From Candidatus Saccharibacteria bacterium UBA6209 (lineage in GTDB: Bacteria > Patescibacteriota > Saccharimonadia > Saccharimonadales > Saccharimonadaceae): a stretch of 28,337 bases of DNA. The stretch covers positions 1-28,337 of the forward strand of contig DISN01000022.1 of assembly GCA_002421965.1 (NCBI GenBank), written 5' to 3'. Every line of letters starts with the position of its first letter. Positions within the stretch are counted from its first letter, which is position 1. The notes under the pieces are model-generated. The model made no database searches. It saw only the letters and a list, made by a program, of their open reading frames with translations, and was not told where the DNA came from. The position numbers and the translations under genes are program-made. Of the stretch, positions 8,177 to 15,359 are shown one piece after another.

Positions 8177-8205
8177 ATTATACGCCAGGCAAATGCATTA
8201 GTCAA
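8177..8205 (-). promoter_or_regulatory. Consensus sigma70 promoter of rpmA
   Basis: On the minus strand TTGACT (8205-8200), a 17-base spacer, and TATAAT (8182-8177). Unlike most first genes in this window, the transcript has a leader of about 30 bases with a Shine-Dalgarno. Confidence 0.82.
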
Positions 8206-8244
8206 GGGGTGGATACGACTTTATCTTAAAATATCGCAGCTTTT

Positions 8245-9423
8245 TTATTTTACGACTAGAACTAGTAGTTCTCGAGCGACTACTTGGTCGGGTCGAGAGT
8301 AAATCATTGGTGGGCGCACGAGATCAAATCCAAGCCGCGAAGGGTCACGAGTTAGCGGTAGGTGAGTCAGTGAGCCATCTTTACTGCGCCAGGCTGGAAC
8401 GGCGATACAGAGGCGGGTTCCAGGGGTTAGCTGAGGGTGTATATTCTTTAGAAAGCCCGAGATAATATGATTGCAATTACCAGTTACTTCTTTGAGTTTA
8501 GCGGGTGATGGTGGGGCGGAGAATGGTTGGCCGAGATAGGTTTCGCAGACAACGGCACTAATTTGCTGGGCATTTGACCATTGGTTGTTGGTGGCGTCGG
8601 CCTGGGAGATTTCTATAATTTGTCCGGTGTGTTTGTGCGATTTGGTGATCCAATTTAGGTTCTCTTGGGTGTAACTGACCATTTTGTCGCTGAGGTCGGT
8701 GCCGATGACGTCAAATTGACGCAGGAGCGCTTCTTGGAGGACGGTGCCGGTGCCGCAGAAGGGGTCGAGGATTAATCCTGGGGTGTCATTTTTTGAGCCG
8801 AGGGCGAGGTTGAGCATGATTTGAGCCAGTTTAGGTGGGAGCATACCGACAAAGGCGTCGCGCTTGGGTTTGCCATGGTCTCGGCGAGTGTAGGCGGTGA
8901 TGTTTTGGGCACCGCGGCTTTCGGCGATAATGACTGATGTTTTGGTTTTGACGATGATTAATTCGACTTTGTTGTCGCTCAGACCTAGCTTGTTGTTGTG
9001 CGAGACGGCGGTTGATAGGGCGCTTTCGGTATTAGGGATTAGTCGCAGGCTAACGCCGGACTTTCTTAGGCTGCTCTTGAGGATGATACCGGTTTTTTGA
9101 ACGGCCCTGGGCGGAATATTGAAACCATAGGTGCTGATGCCTAAGGTTATTTTGTGGTCGACGCTGCGCCATTTGTCGGTGTAGTGGTTGGTAATTTGCC
9201 TGGAGATATCGGTGAATAGGTCGCTGTCGCGTTTATTGGCGTAGTTGTGGGTAGTGATGACTTTGGCGATTTTGGTGGTGCCGCCTAGGATTGATAGGTC
9301 GATGTCGTCGGCATCAATAGTGGCGATATCGGGAGTTGCTGGCTGGACATTTTGGCGACCAAAAACTGCCTCAAGTTCGGCAAACGATATTTCTGGTTGG
9401 CGACCTAGAGTGGCGATAAACAT
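8245..9423 (-). CDS. Trm11-like tRNA guanosine N2-methyltransferase family protein
   Basis: 392 aa. An N-terminal region (about 1-165) resembles a THUMP-like RNA-binding half. GKPKRDAFVGMLPPKLAQIM (184-203) and the SAM-binding motif LDPFCGTGTVLQEAL (219-233) are typical of the Trm11/TrmG10 class, which makes m2G at tRNA position 10. The catalytic motif IV, normally [D/E]PPY or EPYLG, reads CETYLGQP (293-300), with Thr in place of the expected Pro. Activity may be altered. The minus-strand start (9423) lies 6 bases after an extended -10, so the mRNA should be leaderless. Substrate assignment is by family only. Confidence 0.75.
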   Translation of the reverse strand: MFIATLGRQPEISFAELEAVFGRQNVQPATPDIATIDADDIDLSILGGTTKIAKVITTHNYANKRDSDLFTDISRQITNHYTDKWRSVDHKITLGISTYGFNIPPRAVQKTGIILKSSLRKSGVSLRLIPNTESALSTAVSHNNKLGLSDNKVELIIVKTKTSVIIAESRGAQNITAYTRRDHGKPKRDAFVGMLPPKLAQIMLNLALGSKNDTPGLILDPFCGTGTVLQEALLRQFDVIGTDLSDKMVSYTQENLNWITKSHKHTGQIIEISQADATNNQWSNAQQISAVVCETYLGQPFSAPPSPAKLKEVTGNCNHIISGFLKNIHPQLTPGTRLCIAVPAWRSKDGSLTHLPLTRDPSRLGFDLVRPPMIYSRPDQVVARELLVLVVK

Positions 9424-9429
9424 ATCTAT

Positions 9430-9464
9430 ATTGTATCACCGATGGCGCGCTAGGGTGGTATAAT
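9430..9464. promoter_or_regulatory. Divergent pair of extended -10 promoters, both leaderless
   Basis: The 47-base spacer holds two outward promoters. On the minus strand TGATACAAT (9438-9430) is six bases from ATG 9423. On the plus strand TGGTATAAT (9456-9464) is six bases from ATG 9471. Both predicted starts fall on the A of ATG. There is no room for a Shine-Dalgarno on either side. Confidence 0.75.
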
Positions 9465-9470
9465 TAAGAT

Positions 9471-10538
9471 ATGCTGAAAAAAGCCAAGGGGGCGGCGAAA
9501 TCTCCGCGCAATATTATGAGTGTGCTCACAGTCGCTGTGTTGGCTTTGATTATCTACTTGACTAGGGATAGTTTGCTGCAGGCGTGGGATTTGCTTGGTC
9601 AGGCCAATCTGGGACTATTGGCATTATTGGTGCCACTGCAAATCTTGGTGTACTTTGCGGGTGGTGAGATGATTTTTTCGTACCTACGTCGTCGTAAGCT
9701 GATTGGTCATATTTCTTGGTTTGAACAGACTAGGATTGCTCTGGAGTTAAACTTGGTTAATCATGTTTTTCCGTCGGGTGGGGTGAGCGGCATATCTTAT
9801 ACTACCTGGCGGCTACATAAACTGGGTGTGAGTTCGGCAAAGTCGACCTTTGCACAGATGATACGCTATGTGGCGGGGTTTGTGTCGCTGATGATTATGA
9901 TTGTTGTCGCTGTGTTGGCTCTGGCGATTGACGGTGGAGTGAATCGGTATATTGTGAGCTCGAGCTTTGCGCTAGTTCTTGTAGTGTTTGCACTAGTTGC
10001 TGCCTTGTTTTATATGTTTTCGTCAGACTCCAGGATGAATAATGCCGCACGTTCGATAACTAGACTAGTAAATCGCCTGATGCTAATAACAACTCTTGGG
10101 CGAAAGAGGAATTTTGCTGATTTCCAGAGTGTTAAGAATTTTTTTGTCGAGATGCAGCGTGACTTTGACGAACTAATGGCTGACAAGCGGCTGCTGATTA
10201 GGCCGCTGATATGGGGTGCATTTTATGCGACGATTGATGTGTTGATGTTTATGGTGACTTTTTGGGCGCTAGGAGCGAGTGTCAATCCGGCAATATTGCT
10301 TGTTGGTTATGGCGTTGCGGGATTAGCGGGCTTGGTGGCGTTCACGCCTGGTGGTGCTGGGGTTTATGAATTGATTATGATTTTCTTCCTGAAGATGGCT
10401 GGTGTTGAGGCGCAAGTGGCAATTGCTGGTATTTTGTTGACTAGAACGATACTGTTGGCGGGGACAATAATATTTGGTTATATTTTCTATCAGCAAGCGC
10501 TATTTAAGTATGGGAAAAAGAGTGGTCCCAAGATTTAG
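9471..10538 (+). CDS. Flippase-like integral membrane protein (LPG synthase TM / UPF0104 family)
   Basis: 355 aa with about eight hydrophobic segments. PSGGVSGISYTTWRL (about 102-116) and FTPGGAGVYE (about 286-295) are the two characteristic motifs of the lysylphosphatidylglycerol synthase transmembrane family (PF03706). Homologues include the membrane half of MprF, which flips lipids, and many stand-alone proteins beside glycan genes. There is no synthase domain, so it is a transporter-like protein of unknown substrate, probably a lipid or lipid-linked compound. Its 3' end overlaps xseA by 29 bases. Confidence 0.82.
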   Translation: MLKKAKGAAKSPRNIMSVLTVAVLALIIYLTRDSLLQAWDLLGQANLGLLALLVPLQILVYFAGGEMIFSYLRRRKLIGHISWFEQTRIALELNLVNHVFPSGGVSGISYTTWRLHKLGVSSAKSTFAQMIRYVAGFVSLMIMIVVAVLALAIDGGVNRYIVSSSFALVLVVFALVAALFYMFSSDSRMNNAARSITRLVNRLMLITTLGRKRNFADFQSVKNFFVEMQRDFDELMADKRLLIRPLIWGAFYATIDVLMFMVTFWALGASVNPAILLVGYGVAGLAGLVAFTPGGAGVYELIMIFFLKMAGVEAQVAIAGILLTRTILLAGTIIFGYIFYQQALFKYGKKSGPKI

Positions 10539-11610
10539 CGTTAGTGATTTTTTGGCGGTAGTTAATCAGTCGCTTGAAATGGCTTTTGGCGCAATTGAGA
10601 TTGAGGGTGAAGTCGCGTCGTATAAGGTTAACCATCAAAAGTATGTGTTTTTTGATCTGAAGGATGAGACTGGGTCGGTCAGCTGTTTTATGACCGTCTG
10701 GCAGGTTCGTACGCCGATTGAGGATGGCATGAGGGTGATTGTTCGGGCAATGCCAAAGGTGACGGCTTGGGGTAAGTTTAGTTTAACGGTGGCGGCAATA
10801 AAGCCGGTCGGCGAGGGTAGTTTAAAGAAGAGCTTAGAGATTTTGCGTGCAAAGTTGGACAAAGAAGGGCTATTTGAACTGTCTCGTAAGAGGAGTTTGC
10901 CCGAGGTGCCTTCTAGGGTGGGGGTTATATCGAGTACCGCAGCTGCAGGGTATGCTGATTTTATTAAGATAGCTGGCGATCGATTCGGTGGAGTTAGTTT
11001 CTTGGTGGCTAATGTTCAGGTGCAGGGTGCTGTGGCGGCCGATCAGATTATCCGAGCAATCGAGTACTTTAACCAGCTGGCAGAGCCGCCTGAGGTTCTG
11101 GTGATTATTAGGGGTGGCGGTAGCGCTGATGATCTGGCGGTATTTAATGACGAGCTGTTGGTACGGGCAATTGCCGCTAGTCGAATACCAACCTTGACCG
11201 GTATTGGTCACGAGACAGATGAGACTCTGAGTGATTTAGCGGCGGACGTGGCAGCGGTGACGCCTAGCAATGCCGCGCAGCTACTACTTCCTGACAGGCA
11301 GGCGATAATAACAGGTATCAAAAACTCACTCGAGAGGGCGGCTGATCGCTATCGGCAGTTGGTTGACGAGTCGTTGGAGGCCGCGCGAGGGTATCGTCGG
11401 CAATCGGTGGATAGTTGGCTGGTGCGTTTGCGGGAAGTTAATGACAAGCTAGGGTCGCTAAGGTCGTTAATCCAGGAGTTAAATCCCGAGGAGGTTATGC
11501 GGCGGGGCTATGCTATCTTGTCTGGGCCGAGACAGGTTGGGTCGATTTTGCAGATATTAACCAAAGATGAGAAAATAACAGCAAAGGTAGAATCAAATGA
11601 AAGACGATAA
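10510..11610 (+). CDS. xseA: Exodeoxyribonuclease VII large subunit
   Basis: 366 aa from ATG 10510. The N-terminal OB-fold region (FSVSDFLAVVNQSLE...IEGEVASYK...YVFFDLKDETGSVSCFMT) and central catalytic region (GVISSTAAAGYADFIKIA, VIIRGGGSADDLAVFNDE, PTLTGIGHETDETLSDLAAD) are both standard XseA. It degrades single-stranded DNA with XseB. The upstream frame is open to a TTG at 10474, but ATG 10510 matches the usual N-terminus better. It overlaps the preceding membrane-protein gene and the following xseB (by 14 bases), as in a compact operon. The C-terminal coiled region is shorter than in E. coli XseA. Confidence 0.93.
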   Translation: MGKRVVPRFSVSDFLAVVNQSLEMAFGAIEIEGEVASYKVNHQKYVFFDLKDETGSVSCFMTVWQVRTPIEDGMRVIVRAMPKVTAWGKFSLTVAAIKPVGEGSLKKSLEILRAKLDKEGLFELSRKRSLPEVPSRVGVISSTAAAGYADFIKIAGDRFGGVSFLVANVQVQGAVAADQIIRAIEYFNQLAEPPEVLVIIRGGGSADDLAVFNDELLVRAIAASRIPTLTGIGHETDETLSDLAADVAAVTPSNAAQLLLPDRQAIITGIKNSLERAADRYRQLVDESLEAARGYRRQSVDSWLVRLREVNDKLGSLRSLIQELNPEEVMRRGYAILSGPRQVGSILQILTKDEKITAKVESNERR

Positions 11611-11797
11611 ATCAGTGTCCATATCTAAGCGTATGGAAGAATTAGAAGAAAAGATGAATTGGTTTAAGGGCGATGAGTTTACACTAGACGAAGCGGCCGA
11701 GCGATACGCAGAAGTTGAAAAGATGGCAGGCGAGATTGAAGAGATTTTGATGGAGATGCAAAATTCTGTCGAACTAATTCAAAAGAGGTTTGATTAA
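11597..11797 (+). CDS. xseB: Exodeoxyribonuclease VII small subunit
   Basis: 66 aa, helical and acidic. The central segment FTLDEAAERYAEVEKMAGEIEEIL follows the XseB pattern (normally LEEALxxYExGxxLxxxC). Overlap of 14 bases with xseA indicates coupled translation of the two subunits of ExoVII. A weak AAGGT lies about 9 bases upstream of the ATG. Confidence 0.88.
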   Translation: MKDDKSVSISKRMEELEEKMNWFKGDEFTLDEAAERYAEVEKMAGEIEEILMEMQNSVELIQKRFD

Positions 11798-11812
11798 TTA
11801 ATTATTTATCGG

Positions 11813-11818
11813 TATAAT
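11813..11818 (+). promoter_or_regulatory. -10 element of anchored-protein gene
   Basis: TATAAT (11813-11818) ends 10 bases before ATG 11829, giving a leader of about 4 bases. Confidence 0.6.
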
Positions 11819-11828
11819 CTTAAGCATT

Positions 11829-12491
11829 ATGAATAAAAAATCACGAAAATTTCAACAGGGCAGCGCTTCTGGCTGGATGATTGCAGCTATTTGCGGAATA
11901 ACTCTATTTTTAGTAGCCACTGCGCTGAGTGTTTGGCTGTTGATTTCCTATACGGAACAGAAGTCTGATGTCGACGGTAAAGTTAGGCTGGCGGTAGCGG
12001 CCGCCGTAAAAAAGCAATCCGAGGAGGACGAGGCTAAGTTCCAAGAGTCTTACAAGAACCCACGAATTGAATTTGTTGGCCCAAGTGAGTATGGCCGAGT
12101 TAGCTTTATGTATCCGAAGACTTGGAGCGTCTACGTAGACAAGGACGGCAGCGATAGGGGCGATTACGCGGCCTATCTGCACCCAATATCAGTGCCACCG
12201 GTTAGCGGTACGAGCAATAGATTTGCTATGAGGCTGGAAATATTAAATAAGAGCTTTGATGATACACTAAAGCAATATGAGTCACAGCTCAAGAAGGGCG
12301 AATTAAAATCTAGCAATGTTGAATATAACGGTATAGCATCTACTAGGCTGGACGGCGCTTTTACAAAAGAGCTTCGCGGATCAGTGGTGCTAATGAAGGT
12401 TCGTGACAAGACAATTCGACTATCAACCGATGCCGATACTTTCAGGCCAGACTTTGATGCGGTACTTGCGACAGTTGATTTTGAAGAATAG
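11829..12491 (+). CDS. Membrane-anchored protein of unknown function
   Basis: 220 aa, not recognised. One N-terminal membrane segment (about 15-39, GWMIAAICGITLFLVATALSV) follows a short basic cytoplasmic tail. A charged helical stretch (50-75) comes next, then a soluble domain (about 78-220) with alternating beta-type segments (RIEFVGPSEYGRVSFMYPKTWSVYV, RGSVVLMKVRDKTIRLSTD). The FMYPKTWSVYV stretch recalls PsbP-like lipoprotein domains, but this is only a resemblance. The protein should sit with its C-terminal domain outside the membrane. A gene for a soluble histidine kinase follows 43 bases later. Confidence 0.72.
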   Translation: MNKKSRKFQQGSASGWMIAAICGITLFLVATALSVWLLISYTEQKSDVDGKVRLAVAAAVKKQSEEDEAKFQESYKNPRIEFVGPSEYGRVSFMYPKTWSVYVDKDGSDRGDYAAYLHPISVPPVSGTSNRFAMRLEILNKSFDDTLKQYESQLKKGELKSSNVEYNGIASTRLDGAFTKELRGSVVLMKVRDKTIRLSTDADTFRPDFDAVLATVDFEE

Positions 12492-12511
12492 GCGAGCTAG
12501 GCTAAACACTC

Positions 12512-12539
12512 GACATCTGCTAAGATAATAGTAGATGTC
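12512..12539. repeat. Inverted repeat around the -10 and start codon of the histidine kinase gene
   Basis: GACATCT (12512-12518) and AGATGTC (12533-12539) form a perfect 7-bp inverted repeat with a 14-base centre. The centre contains the presumed -10, GATAAT (12524-12529), and the right arm contains the ATG at 12535. It could be an operator or an RNA hairpin; which is not shown by the sequence. Confidence 0.5.
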
Positions 12540-13248
12540 TAGGGGTATTTGGAATGAGCATGATTTTGCTAAGCTACCCAGCTTGTCGGTAGCTGCCCAT
12601 GAACTCAAGTCCCCGATAACGCTTATGCGGCAGCTGGCTTTGGCTATCCAGAGCGGCGAGCTTTCGCCAGATGAAGAGCGCAAGTTTAGCGATAGACTGG
12701 TTATGATGAGCGATAGGTCATTGCAGCTGGTTAATGATTTATCGCATGTTGGTAATTTGCAGCCATCGCTATTTCCACTAGAGCCAACTAATCCGTTGGC
12801 GGTTTGTCGAAGATTGCATGTGGATATCTCACCTATGGCAGAGATGTACGGTCGTGATATAATTTGGCCTAAAAATCGGCGAGTTGACCTGGTGTCGGCC
12901 AATAGCCGGCTACTTGGGAGTGTTCTGGGTAATTTTATTGATAATGCGCTGAAGTACAGCCAGGAAAATATGCCGATCAGGGTTAAGATTATTCAGAAAG
13001 ATGGGGCTACTCGGATGGTTGTTCGGGACCATGGTCCGCAAATCAGCCTTAAAGAGTATCGTCGCTTGGTCGATGAGATGGAGCAGCTCAAATCCATCAA
13101 GACTAGGCCAGATAGTAGTGGCCTGGGTGTGTATATTGCTTCTCAGTTTGCTCGGGCAATGGGGGCGGAGATTGGTTTGATTCGTCATCGTGATGGCGTG
13201 AGTTTTTATATTGATTTGGTAAAATCGGGGCAGTTGAGTTGGCTATGA
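12535..13248 (+). CDS. Soluble sensor histidine kinase without a sensor domain
   Basis: 237 aa. H-box AAHELKSPITL with phospho-acceptor H22, N-box NFIDNALKYS (133-142), G1 box VVRDHGPQ (162-169) and G2 SSGLGVYIA (194-202). The phospho-acceptor helix starts almost at the N-terminus, so there is no sensor, HAMP or membrane segment. The signal must come from a partner protein; the preceding gene encodes a membrane-anchored protein that could serve (inference). The G1 motif has DHG where DxGxG is usual, so the box is degenerate. The start is 5 bases after GATAAT. The stop overlaps the next gene as ATGA. Confidence 0.88.
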   Translation: MSRGIWNEHDFAKLPSLSVAAHELKSPITLMRQLALAIQSGELSPDEERKFSDRLVMMSDRSLQLVNDLSHVGNLQPSLFPLEPTNPLAVCRRLHVDISPMAEMYGRDIIWPKNRRVDLVSANSRLLGSVLGNFIDNALKYSQENMPIRVKIIQKDGATRMVVRDHGPQISLKEYRRLVDEMEQLKSIKTRPDSSGLGVYIASQFARAMGAEIGLIRHRDGVSFYIDLVKSGQLSWL

Positions 13249-13616
13249 AGCGGGTTTTGATTGTCGAAGATGATCCTACTTGGTCGATGTTAATTGGTCG
13301 GTATGTAGACCAACTAAGCTGGGAGTTTGAGGTTGTGCGCTCACCACAGGAAGCGTTAGATGTTCTGGACGACGCAGAGGTGGACGTAATTGTTTTGGAC
13401 CTACTCTTAGCAGTAGAGACGGGTATGGCACTGTTAAACGAAATTCAGGCTTACGATGATCTGTCGGACATACCTATTTTAGTGCTGACTAATACGCCTG
13501 ATGTAGCACTATCTGATGTTAGTAGCTATGGGGTTAAGTGCTTATTAGATAAAGCGTCTGTGACGCCTGATGACATAAAATTTAGTCTAAAGGAGTTAGC
13601 TGATGGCAGAAAGTGA
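13245..13616 (+). CDS. Single-domain response regulator partner of the kinase
   Basis: 123 aa from ATG 13245; a TTG at 13239 would add two residues, but ATGA coupling with the kinase stop favours the ATG. It is one receiver domain: D9-D10, phospho-acceptor D52 in VIVLDLLL, T82 in LVLTNT, K103 in LLDKASVTP. There is no output domain. It is co-transcribed with the kinase and with recO, whose start it overlaps by 14 bases. Confidence 0.9.
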   Translation: MKRVLIVEDDPTWSMLIGRYVDQLSWEFEVVRSPQEALDVLDDAEVDVIVLDLLLAVETGMALLNEIQAYDDLSDIPILVLTNTPDVALSDVSSYGVKCLLDKASVTPDDIKFSLKELADGRK

Positions 13617-14280
13617 ACGACTAAGGGCGATTGTGCTGAGGCGAACTAATTATGGTGAGGCCGACAGGATACTTCAGTTACTAACGCCGAAGGGCAAGCG
13701 TAGTGTTATGGCAAAGGGTGCCAGGCGTGAAAGAAGCAAGCTAGCGGGAGGCATAGAATTATTTGCACTTTGTGATGTTGTCTTGAGATCGGGACGAGGT
13801 GATTTGGCACTTCTGACCTCTTCGCGGTTAGTGGCTTTTTATCGACATATTCTGGAGGATTATGACCGAATGCAATTTGCCTATACTTCGATGAAATTGA
13901 TAGCTAGCGCTTGTGAGGATATTGAGTCTCCTGAGTGGTACTATGTGTTGGCTGCTACATTGGAGCACCTAGACAAGCCAACTGCCAACCGGCAGTTGAT
14001 CGAAACTTGGTTTTATCTGAGATATTCGGCCCTGTTGGGCAATGAGATTAATCTTCGCTTGGACGTGTCAGGCAATAAGTTAGACCCAGATAGATTATAT
14101 ATGTACGATGAGTCGGAAAAGGCCTTACGGGCGGCGGAGCAGGGTAGTATTGGCGCCGATCACATTAAATTGTTACGACTCATTGACGCCAAGTCATTGG
14201 AGCAAATTGTTCAAATCGGCGGCATTGAGGCGGTTATAGCTGACTGCTGGCTGCTGGCTAGGCAACATGCGGCAGTGTAG
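13603..14280 (+). CDS. recO: DNA repair protein RecO
   Basis: 225 aa. The N-terminal OB fold is characteristic: LRAIVLRRTNYGEADRIL followed by TPKGKRSVMAKGARR and a helical C-terminal half. RecO loads RecA onto gapped single-stranded DNA with RecR. The four-Cys zinc motif of many Gram-positive RecO proteins is absent. AAAGGAG (13589-13595) stands 7 bases before the ATG, inside the upstream receiver gene. The 3' end overlaps the convergent gene by 23 bases. Confidence 0.88.
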   Translation: MAESERLRAIVLRRTNYGEADRILQLLTPKGKRSVMAKGARRERSKLAGGIELFALCDVVLRSGRGDLALLTSSRLVAFYRHILEDYDRMQFAYTSMKLIASACEDIESPEWYYVLAATLEHLDKPTANRQLIETWFYLRYSALLGNEINLRLDVSGNKLDPDRLYMYDESEKALRAAEQGSIGADHIKLLRLIDAKSLEQIVQIGGIEAVIADCWLLARQHAAV

Positions 14281-15235
14281 ATGCTAGGGCGACCTCGCTG
14301 ATTAGCTGTTGAATTGGTGCTAGTCCTGCCTCGGGCGTGCTTTGGATTCTCTTGTTGGGATTTAGTTCTATCTCCTCGGAGTATTTACCTCTAAAGTATT
14401 CCATCTCATCGGTATATTTTCGTTGAATCGTCCTTGAGATAAGTTCTTCTGGTAGGTTTTTTATGGATTCGGTGTTTTGCCAGAGGTAATCGATTGCAAG
14501 TTTTTGAGCATCAATTTTTTGAGCATCAATGCCGCATGGGTCAAATTCTCCAAGCCTAGACAGATCGTGTAGGCTGTAGGCGATGAGATTTTTTGTAGTA
14601 ATAACAGCGAGCGTATTGTCTGGTAGTTGATTTTGCAGCGAGGCCAGTGAATCGAGTGAAATTGATAGAGATTGAGCTAGCTGCTCTCGTCGTAGATTTT
14701 CGTCTAGCGATTGATGAGCGGAGTTGAATAGGTGTTTTGCTGAGATAAGGTCGGTTATTGGAAGCTTTGCGGTGTACTTGTCTTTGACGTTGACCTGCTC
14801 TTGTAAGGCGATCCAAGATTCGAAGTATATACGGTTATTTCGTGTAATCATTAGCTGTTCGTCGGTATTATTTGAGACAAGGTCGTCTGCGAATATATTA
14901 AGGCTAATATCTCTAGTGTGGTCTTTAATGTTCGACTTTGCTAGTTCAAAAAAGACACCGCCTTGCAGTGCCTGTTCGGTGCTTTTATATATTGATCGTT
15001 CGTCTTGGTGCTGGGTGTCGGGTAGTGTTTGGTAGGACATGTGGGCATCTAGCCAGCGCTGAGTATCCATCAGGGCACAAACTTGTGGATGTGGGTTGTC
15101 TTCACCATAGTCTGCTACTTGGCACAGTGAGTTAACGACATCGGCCTTTGACATCGGTAGTTGATTTGGGCTCGTGTCTAATGCATCGGGCCGGATGGGC
15201 TTTGGGGTGTTGTTATTTTCAAATCCATTTTTCAT
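14258..15235 (-). CDS. Protein of unknown function with an in-frame tandem duplication
   Basis: About 325 aa, not recognised. It is mostly helical by composition, rich in Q, N, L and S, with no signal peptide or membrane segment. One visible oddity is IDAQKIDAQK, caused by a perfect 15-bp tandem repeat. I chose ATG 15235; an in-frame TTG at 15253 would add six residues, but AAGG lies too close to it. A TTGACA on the minus strand lies upstream, though no convincing -10 matches it. It overlaps the end of recO by 23 bases. It is transcribed alone, divergently from glyS. Confidence 0.7.
   Translation of the reverse strand: MKNGFENNNTPKPIRPDALDTSPNQLPMSKADVVNSLCQVADYGEDNPHPQVCALMDTQRWLDAHMSYQTLPDTQHQDERSIYKSTEQALQGGVFFELAKSNIKDHTRDISLNIFADDLVSNNTDEQLMITRNNRIYFESWIALQEQVNVKDKYTAKLPITDLISAKHLFNSAHQSLDENLRREQLAQSLSISLDSLASLQNQLPDNTLAVITTKNLIAYSLHDLSRLGEFDPCGIDAQKIDAQKLAIDYLWQNTESIKNLPEELISRTIQRKYTDEMEYFRGKYSEEIELNPNKRIQSTPEAGLAPIQQLISEVALASTLPHVA
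14501..14530. repeat. 15-bp perfect tandem duplication within a coding region
   Basis: TTTTTGAGCATCAAT occurs twice in direct tandem (14501-14515, 14516-14530). It encodes IDAQK twice on the minus strand and keeps the frame. It is probably a recent slippage event. Confidence 0.9.
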
Positions 15236-15297
15236 AGTATTTGTGTTAATCAATCCTTGTTACTAGTTTTGCATAAATAGTTTGGCGTGTCAATATG

Positions 15298-15306
15298 TGG
15301 TACAAT
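15298..15306 (+). promoter_or_regulatory. Extended -10 promoter of glyS
   Basis: TGGTACAAT (15298-15306). The predicted start near 15313 leaves a leader of about 47 bases, which makes this gene an exception to the leaderless rule. Confidence 0.65.
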
Positions 15307-15325
15307 TGAGGTATTGAATATTGAT

Positions 15326-15350
15326 GCATGTTTCCAACATGCTAGAAAGG
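15326..15350 (+). promoter_or_regulatory. Leader hairpin and ribosome binding site of glyS
   Basis: GCATGTT (15326-15332) pairs perfectly with AACATGC (15336-15342) around a 3-base loop. AAAGG (15346-15350) follows, 9 bases before the ATG. The hairpin could affect access to the site or protect the 5' end. It is too small for a T-box, and no specifier loop or T-box sequence is visible. Confidence 0.55.
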
Positions 15351-15359
15351 TAGAATCTA

